Assembly (NCBI GenBank): GCA_029204225.1
Contig: CM055101.1
Location: forward strand, 41,690,927-41,754,926
DNA: 64,000 bases
Reading direction: 5' to 3'
Source of the DNA: Diphasiastrum complanatum
Taxonomy: Eukaryota > Streptophyta > Lycopodiopsida > Lycopodiales > Lycopodiaceae
Of the stretch, positions 58,060-64,000 are shown piece by piece (the first letter of the stretch is position 1; the number at the start of each line of letters is the position of its first letter). A program made the translations under genes and the position numbers. The notes under the pieces are model-generated. The model searched no databases and was not told where the DNA came from. It saw only the letters and a list, made by a program, of their open reading frames with translations.

Positions 58060-58446
58060 TGACACTGTAAGGGCCCAAATCTTGCATGAGTGTCATGATA
58101 TCCATGCACTGGACATCCCGGTATACAAAGAACACTTGATTTAGTTCGAAGGCAATTTTGGTGGCCTAAGATGAAAAGTCACGTAGAGGCCTATGTACTT
58201 AAATGTACTAAGTGCCAATTAAATAAAGCAAAGAGGCTTAAAGCCAGTGGCCTATTACATCCTTTAGATATTCCCACCGGAAAGTGGGAAAGTATATTTA
58301 TGGATTTTGTGGTCGGGCTTCCACGTACAGGGAAGGGCCACGATTCAGTTTGGGTCATTGTTAACAGTTTGCTCAATTTTTCCCAATGAAAACTACTGTT
58401 AAAGCTTCAGAACTAGCTCAACTATTTGTTGAGAAGCTTTTTTGAC
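58060..58446 (+). pseudogene. Gypsy 3 integrase, first part
   Basis: Zinc domain remnants ('LHECHDIHALDIPVY', 'YVLKCTKCQLNKAKRL') and 'GKWESIFMDFVVGLPRTGKG' (first catalytic D). It continues in broken frame ('VKASELAQLFVEKLF') to the copia 6 LTR at 58447. Confidence 0.85.
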
Positions 58447-59945
58447 TGTACGGGCAAGTTAGAAGGAAGAACGAGAATGGAGAAGAGAGCAGGTATATTG
58501 TGGAATAGCTCTCCCATTCTAATCGACTGCTAGGTGCAAAAACAGTCTAATAGACAGCTTATGCTAAAGCTAATCACAACTTTATGCATTCTAATTGCCC
58601 AACAAGATCTTAAAAATTAATTCATACTCTAAAATGAGAGTAGAGTCCACCGAAGAGATTAGAGATGGTTTGTGTGTGGTACTACTGAAATCAGATTCAA
58701 TGTGAAGTATAGTTCTGAAATAAATGGAAGAGCAGTACAATATCGCAAGTTTCTCAAGCGTCAAAGACAGCCATTGTCTGATCAGAAATTGAGGAGTCGT
58801 AGATGTCCGTGTTCTGATCAGAGTGAGTATAAAAGTGCGATCAAACAACAATGAAAGTGAACATTCAATCACAGCAAGCACTCATCTATGTTGTACACAG
58901 ATAAAAACGTGTGGCTGCTATATTACACTGAAGCACAATACAAATAGCAATTACAACAAAAAATTGATGGCGTAACTGGAAGGCTTAAATAATACGTCTC
59001 ATGGATGAAGCAACCACTAATCTGTGCTTGGATGATCTATTTATAGATTTCATCCGTGTATTAATTACATTGAATGTTTTTCACCTAATTGGGAAAGCTG
59101 TTGTACTTGGAAGTATATGGCTTCTGTGACAACTGCACATAGTGTATACGGTCAAAAAATCAGGATTGTTGATGCGGACGAGGACATCACAAATTTCTGT
59201 CACTTTGCAAAATTCGCGAAGTAACATGGGAACGAACCTCGTTCATTTTAGACGACCTTCGGCATTTTTCTCTCTCTTCAGGTTTTTTGCGAAAAAGCTG
59301 AAGGTGTCCTAAATAAGTTTAAGGCCCCCTTAGAAAGTTGAAGGTGCCCTCAAAAAAGCGAAGATCTTTGTAACAGTTTGGCTTTCTCGCGCTTTTCGAA
59401 AAAAAGCGAAGAAGCCGAAGGTACCTTTGAAGCAACTTGAAGGTGCCCTTAAAAAGTTGGCGAAGGTGCCTTAAACAGTTTAACTCTTAAAAATAGAGGA
59501 CCTTATGAAATTTATCTTTTCTTGCATTTTTCGAAAAAAATGCGAAATAGCCTAAGGTGCTGAAAAATAGTTAAACTTTTGAACTGTGAACAGGTTTGAC
59601 TTCTTCAAAATAGTTGAACGGAAGAAGTCGAAGGTAAGTGTTGCATTTTTTGGGAAAGTGCAAAAAATGCAAATTGTGTGACACGTAGTGTATTTCTGCA
59701 GACTATTCAAAAAGTAATGTAAATCTGCTGACTTGTTCTAAATGCAAGTTTGTGGAAGTCCTTGAAGATGGCCAAGTCTTCAATGCCTTAAATTAATTAA
59801 ACTTAACATCTGAATTCAAATTTATAATGGGATTGGTTACCCTTTGCTGGCGATCAGCCGAAAGTCCGTTGTAGACGTTCTTCAAGTAACTGGATGTCTA
59901 AGTTATGATTCACCAAGGAGGCAACTGTGGGCTTAATTTTCAACA
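58447..59945 (-). repeat. Copia 6 3' LTR
   Basis: Minus strand: TGTTGAAAATTAAGCCC...CTTGCCCGTACA, 1499 bp, following the PPT directly. About 59270-59480 holds repeated gaaggtgccct / aaggtacctt motifs. Confidence 0.88.
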
Positions 59946-59958
59946 GTCCCCCTTAATG

Positions 59959-60860
59959 TCATGGTTGGTGTCTTGGTATCTTCGTCAAGTTCAGCATGTT
60001 GAAGAACTTCTGATGCTTGAACCTAGGAAGCGCTTTGGTGAAGATGTCTACGACCATTTCCATTGTGGAACAGTATTGAAGGATCACTTGCCCTGCAAAA
60101 ACTTTCTCCCGAATGAAATGATACTGGATTTCTATGTGTTTGGATTTGCCATGAAATCTGGGATTCAGTGATAGTGAAATATAGCTCATGTTGTCACACA
60201 GAATGGTGGTAGCATTAAACTGAGTGTGATGTAAGTCGTGAAGTAACAACCTGATCCATATAGCTTCTTTTGAAGCTTGACATGCTGCGATGTACTTAGC
60301 CTCTGTTGAAGAAAGTGCAAATGACATCTGCTTCCTTGAATTCCATGAAATCGGTCCCCCTATCAGATAGAAACAGAACCCGGAGGTAGATTTTCTGGTA
60401 GAAACTGTTCATGCCCAATCTGAGTCGAAATAGCCTCGCAGGACAAGTGGGTCGATAGCATTTCCATCGTAACATAAGATGTGATCTAAACTTCCCTGAA
60501 TATATCTCATCACTCTCTTCAATGCTTTCCAATGAGAGATCCTGGGATTAGACATGAATTGTAAATCTGGTCTAGTACACAACATTGCATACATTAGAGA
60601 TCTGATTAGTAAATGATAAGGGTATTTCGCTAAGTCGAGTACTTCACTATCAGTCTCAGCACAAGAAGGTTTAGTCAATACTATACTTGGATCCATTGGA
60701 GTATCAATTGGTTTGCAATCAGACATATGAAATTTTTCTTAAATGCCTTTTAGATATGCCTGCTGACTAAGATAGATCTTCTTCTGAAGTCTATCCCTCG
60801 TAATGTGAATTCCTAGCAAAGAACGAATAACTCCTAAATCAGTCATGTCAAATTCTTTTG
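59959..60860 (-). pseudogene. Copia 6 RT end and RNase H
   Basis: From the LTR junction it reads 'SKEFDMTDLGVIRSLLGIHI', a stop in 'LKGI*EKFHMSDC', then 60409-60726 ('CKPIDTPMDPSIVLTKP', 'HWKALKRVMRYIQGSLDHIL', 'LRGYFDSDWA') and 59959-60327 with 'MSFALSSTEAKYIAACQASK', 'ILCDNMSYISLSLNPRFHGK', 'FTKALPRFKHQKFFNML'. A frame break lies between the two RNase H pieces. Confidence 0.88.
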
Positions 60861-60867
60861 ATAGATC

Positions 60868-62338
60868 ACTTAGAAGGAAGAACGAGAACGGAGAAGAGAG
60901 CATGCATATTGCGGAACAGCTCTCCTGCTAATCGGCTACTAGGTGCAAAAACAGTCTAATAGACAGCTTATGCTAAAGATAATCACAGCTTTATGCATTC
61001 TGATTGCCCAATAGGATTCTAAAAAATAATTCATACTCTAAAACGAGAGTACAGTCCACCGAAGAGATTAGAGATGGTTTGTGTGTGGTACTACTGAAAT
61101 CAGATTCAATGTGAAGTATAGTTATGAAATAAATGGAAGAGCAGTATGATATCGCGAGTTCCTCAAGCGTCAAAGACAACCATCGTCTGATCAGAAACTG
61201 AGGAGTTGTAGACATCCGTGTTTTGATCAGAGTGAGTATACAAGCGCGATCAAACAACAATGAAAGTGCATTCAATCACAACAAGCATTCATCTATGTTG
61301 TACACAGATAAAAGTGTGCTGCTACTATATTACACCGAAGCACAATACAAATAGCAATTACAACAAAAAATTGACGGCGTAACTGGGAGGCTCAAATAAT
61401 ACGTCTCATGGACAAAGCAACCACTAATCTATGCTTGGATGATCTATTTATAGATTTCATCCGTGTATTAATTACATTGAATGTTTGTCACCTAATTGGA
61501 AAAGCCATTGTACTTGGAAGTATATGGCTTCTGTGACAACTGTACATAGTGTATACGGTCAAAAAATCAGGATTGTTGACGTGGACGAGGATGTCGCAAA
61601 TTTCTTTCACTTTGCAAACTTTCGCGAAGTAACGTGGGAACAAACCTCGTTCATTTTAGATGACCTTTGGCATTTTTCTCTCTCTTCGGGTTTTTGCGAA
61701 AAAGTGGAAGGTGTCCTAAATAAGTTTAAGGTGCCCTTAGAAAGTTGAAGGTGTCCTGAAAAAAATGAAGATCTCTGTAACAATTTGGCTTTCTCGCGCT
61801 TTTTGAAAAAAAGCGAAGAAGCCGAAGGTACCTTTCAAACAACTTGAAGGTGCCCTTAAAAAGTTGGTGAAGGTGCCTTTATCAATTTAACTCTTAAAAA
61901 TAGAGGACCTTCTAGAATTTATCTTTTCTCGCATTTTTTGAAAAAATGCGAAAAAGCTGAAGGTGCAAAAATAGTTAAACTTTTGAACTGTGAATAGGTT
62001 TGACTTCTTCAAAATAGTTGAACGGAAGAAGTCGAAGGTAAGTGTTGCATTTTTTAGGAAAGTGCGAAAAATGTGAACTGTGCGACACTTAGTGTATTTC
62101 TGCAGACTATTCAAAAAGTAATGTAAATCTGCAGACTTGTTCTAAATGCAAGTTTGTGGAAGTCCTTGAAGATGGCCAAGTCTTTAATGACTTCAAGTTA
62201 TTAAAAATTCAAATTTATAATGGGATTGGTTACCCTTTGTTGGCGATCAGCCGGAAGTCCGTTGTAGATGTTCTTTAAGTAATTGGCTGTTTAAGTTATG
62301 ATTCACCAAGGAGGCAACTGTGGGCTTAATTTCCAACA
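60868..62338 (-). repeat. Copia 6 5' LTR (3' end truncated)
   Basis: Minus strand: TGTTGGAAATTAAGCCC... ending at CTTCCTTCTAA, about 27 bases short of the terminal CA seen in the other two copies. Same internal aaggtgcc repeats at 61700-61880. Confidence 0.85.
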
Positions 62339-62747
62339 TCAGTGACCGTGACCCAAAATTCACTGAGAATTTTTGGCAAGCAGTATTTGAAAAGTTGGAA
62401 ACAACTTTAAGTATAATTTCTGCAGATCATCTGGAATCATAAGGTCAAACGGAAAGGACCAATCAAATGATGGAGGTTATGCTCCGAGCATATGGGGGCC
62501 ATCGACAGTCTGATTGGAAACAGTACCTTCCACTGGTAGAATTTGCATATAATAGTGCAAAACATTCAGCGACCGGATTCAACCCTTTCATGCTTATGTA
62601 TGGTTTTCAACCTCGATCACCAATTAGTGTTGGCATGAAAAATCTATGGGTGCAAGCCGTAGTTGATTTCCTTGCAGATATGCAAGAAATGTTACAGATG
62701 GCTAAAGATAGCATAAGAAGTGCCCAAGACAAGGCAAGACACTATGG
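62339..62747 (+). pseudogene. Gypsy 3 integrase, second part
   Basis: 'SDRDPKFTENFWQAVFEKL' (second catalytic D), a stop in place of the residue before 'GQTERTNQMMEVMLRAY' (catalytic E), then 'DWKQYLPLVEFAYNSAKHSA', 'FMLMYGFQPRSPI', 'SAQDKARHYG'. At about 62747 the similarity ends. The C-terminal/chromodomain region is missing. Confidence 0.87.
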
Positions 62748-64000
62748 GGTACCCTTAGGATGAAGGGTAGCTATCTTAGATTAAGGTACTAGTGTCCTTG
62801 GTTAAGTGCAAGTAGGTGTCTATGCCTTGGATGGAGGTATGGAACCTAGAGAGGTGTTGGAAAGTTTTTGGATGACTATTTTTCTAAACCTTGGGCCTCA
62901 ACCTTGAACCATATCACTTTAATAGTCTAGGACCGAAGTATACATGCACAAGTTGGGCATTGGGACCTAGTAGGAGGGCGTACTTCCAATGGGTCCAATG
63001 AGTTTCCAACTCCCACAAGAAAGGCATTCAAAGAGTCATAGGTTATGGAAGAAGTCTCTTGACTTTCCATAAGACTATGAAGGTTCTTGGAGGTTCTTTA
63101 ACTCCCTAGGCTTCTCTCTCTCACTGGATGGGCATGGAACTCCATAGTGCACTGGAGGGGTCCATGAGCCATCTATATGAGGGTAGTAGGGCGCCCATTG
63201 GGGGGAGGAGAGATCTCTCTTGCTTGCTTTGCTTATGTTGTAGTGTTGCTACTAATGTGTAGAATACTTTCTTGTGTGTAGTATGCTTAGGTTATGGATC
63301 TTGCTTATGGTATGGGACATAAGTAGGGTTTGGATCTTGAGTATGCTATAGTCTGTTGTGGTATGCTTGTGATTTGTTTATGGTTAGCAAGGGGGTGCTA
63401 GATAGGTCTTGCTTGGAGCGTGGATCTAGCTATGGTTGGGTGGTGAATACTTGAGGCCAGCTTGTTATCTATTTTTGTGTTTAAGAGTAGGGACACAGGT
63501 GGAGGAGAGATCCTTGGAGGCTTGCAGATCCTTATTTGCAAGTGGAGACATCCATTTGCATGAGTCCATAATGTTTTGGACAATTTTGATTCAGATTTAG
63601 TAGCAGGATGTTTGTTGATAGATTGACGTGGAATCATTTATCCAAAATGAATAAACTAATTGTTGCTGAAAATCTTGAATTTATTGATTAGATGTGAGGA
63701 TTTGAGGTTTTATTAGTCTAATCCTCTTGTGATTCATGCAAACAGAAAAACTGAAAACATTGTTTAGATATTGTAAATTGTTGATTCTCTAACTGTGGCA
63801 GATTAATACTTTGGATTGTGGATGCATCAAGATTAGTTGTGAAGCAACCGAGTTCTTTGAACCCCTGTGAAATTGATGGTTGCTAACTCTAGGAGTTGAG
63901 AACTATAGTTTCTGAACCTTTGAAAAAATCTGATTTGGTAGAGGTTGGAACCTCAGCTTAGTGCAATGTGAAGCTATAGTGGATAGCTGCCCTGCAAGCA
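62748..64000. other. Unassigned sequence to window end
   Basis: No domain on either strand. It starts abruptly where the gypsy 3 integrase ends, so it may be the edge of another insertion. A G/T-rich stretch (63230-63420) with repeated 'tatgcttatggt' phrases is the only internal pattern. Confidence 0.3.

Larger units (their letters stand above)
58447..62338 (-). mobile_element. Ty1/copia element 6 with 1.5-kb LTRs, internally deleted, nested in gypsy 3
   Basis: On the minus strand: 5' LTR (62338 to 60868), internal DNA of only about 920 bp (60867-59946), PPT (ATTAAGGGGGAC, 59957-59946), 3' LTR (59945-58447). The LTRs are homologous to the solo LTR at 33568-35075. The last 27 or so bases of the 5' LTR, the PBS, gag, protease, integrase and most RT are missing, so the LTR joins RT directly. 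The insertion disrupts gypsy 3 integrase. No 5-bp target duplication is visible (ttgac and tcagt flank it), suggesting a boundary deletion. Confidence 0.88.
56227..62747 (+). mobile_element. Ty3/gypsy element 3 (chromovirus-like), split by copia 6
   Basis: The left part (56227-58446) has gag, zinc knuckle, RT, RNase H and integrase N-terminus. The right part (62339-62747) resumes in the integrase core. The intervening 58447-62338 is copia 6. The protease and the N-terminal RT are missing between about 56690 and 56740. LTRs were not identified. The RT and RNase H blocks resemble chromovirus-type gypsy and are distinct from gypsy 1 and 2. Confidence 0.87.

Noticed and set aside
58591-58881. Similar ~95-codon frames in each long LTR (also 34658-34939 and 60991-61275) as a conserved LTR protein
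   Set aside because: The frames exist because the LTRs are homologous; the residues show no motif and the lengths and ends differ. Worth only a codon-bias test.

Overview
This is a repeat-rich, AT-rich nuclear window from a land plant. The evidence is DUF4228/PADRE-type plant genes with canonical GT-AG introns, (CCCTAAA)n plant-type telomeric repeats at 35136-35166, plant Ty1/copia and Ty3/gypsy pol sequences, and primer-binding sites of the plant TGGTATCAGAGC type. No single feature fixes the lineage. A large repeat-dominated genome (fern, lycophyte or gymnosperm) seems more likely than a compact angiosperm, but this is inference.

Layout. 1-1780: hairpin-rich and tandem-repeat DNA. 1780-5352: a block with a complete three-exon DUF4228 gene (copy 1). 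5353-9470: a microsatellite, a repeat shared with 20.5-20.9 kb, and the 5' end (LTR, PBS, leader, gag remnant) of a gypsy-like element. 11.0-15.0 kb: a decayed copia element on the minus strand. 15.6-18.2 kb: a second copy of the 1.8-5.4 kb block, whose DUF4228 gene has lost exon 3. 22.4-23.9 kb: copia remnant. 23.9-30.0 kb: a nearly complete gypsy pol plus 3' LTR. This abuts an unrecognised spliced gene-like sequence on the minus strand (30.0-33.4 kb), whose TATA-containing 5' end lies next to a solo LTR (33.57-35.08 kb) with a 5-bp target duplication. 35.1-38.7 kb: telomeric/GA tract and two copia fragments joined head to head. 40.1-41.1 kb: a third, apparently intact DUF4228 gene (minus). 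41.9-42.9 kb: a recent 489-bp tandem duplication. 44-49 kb: copia RNase H remnant and unrecognised coding-like fragments. 50.3-54.3 kb: gypsy lacking RT and RNase H. 54.5-55.9 kb: copia RT/RNase H. 55.9-56.2 kb: a miniature LTR element whose LTR contains a tRNA gene. 56.2-62.7 kb: a chromovirus-like gypsy split in its integrase by a copia element with 1.5-kb LTRs.

Only the DUF4228 genes look like ordinary host genes; nearly everything else is retrotransposon in several nested layers. The most distinctive signal is the miniature element at 55897-56172. It has PBS, PPT and a TG...CA terminal repeat wrapped around a foldable tRNA with intact Pol III A and B boxes. That is the architecture of the tRNA-carrying TRIM class (Helenus), analogous to the 5S-carrying Cassandra elements.
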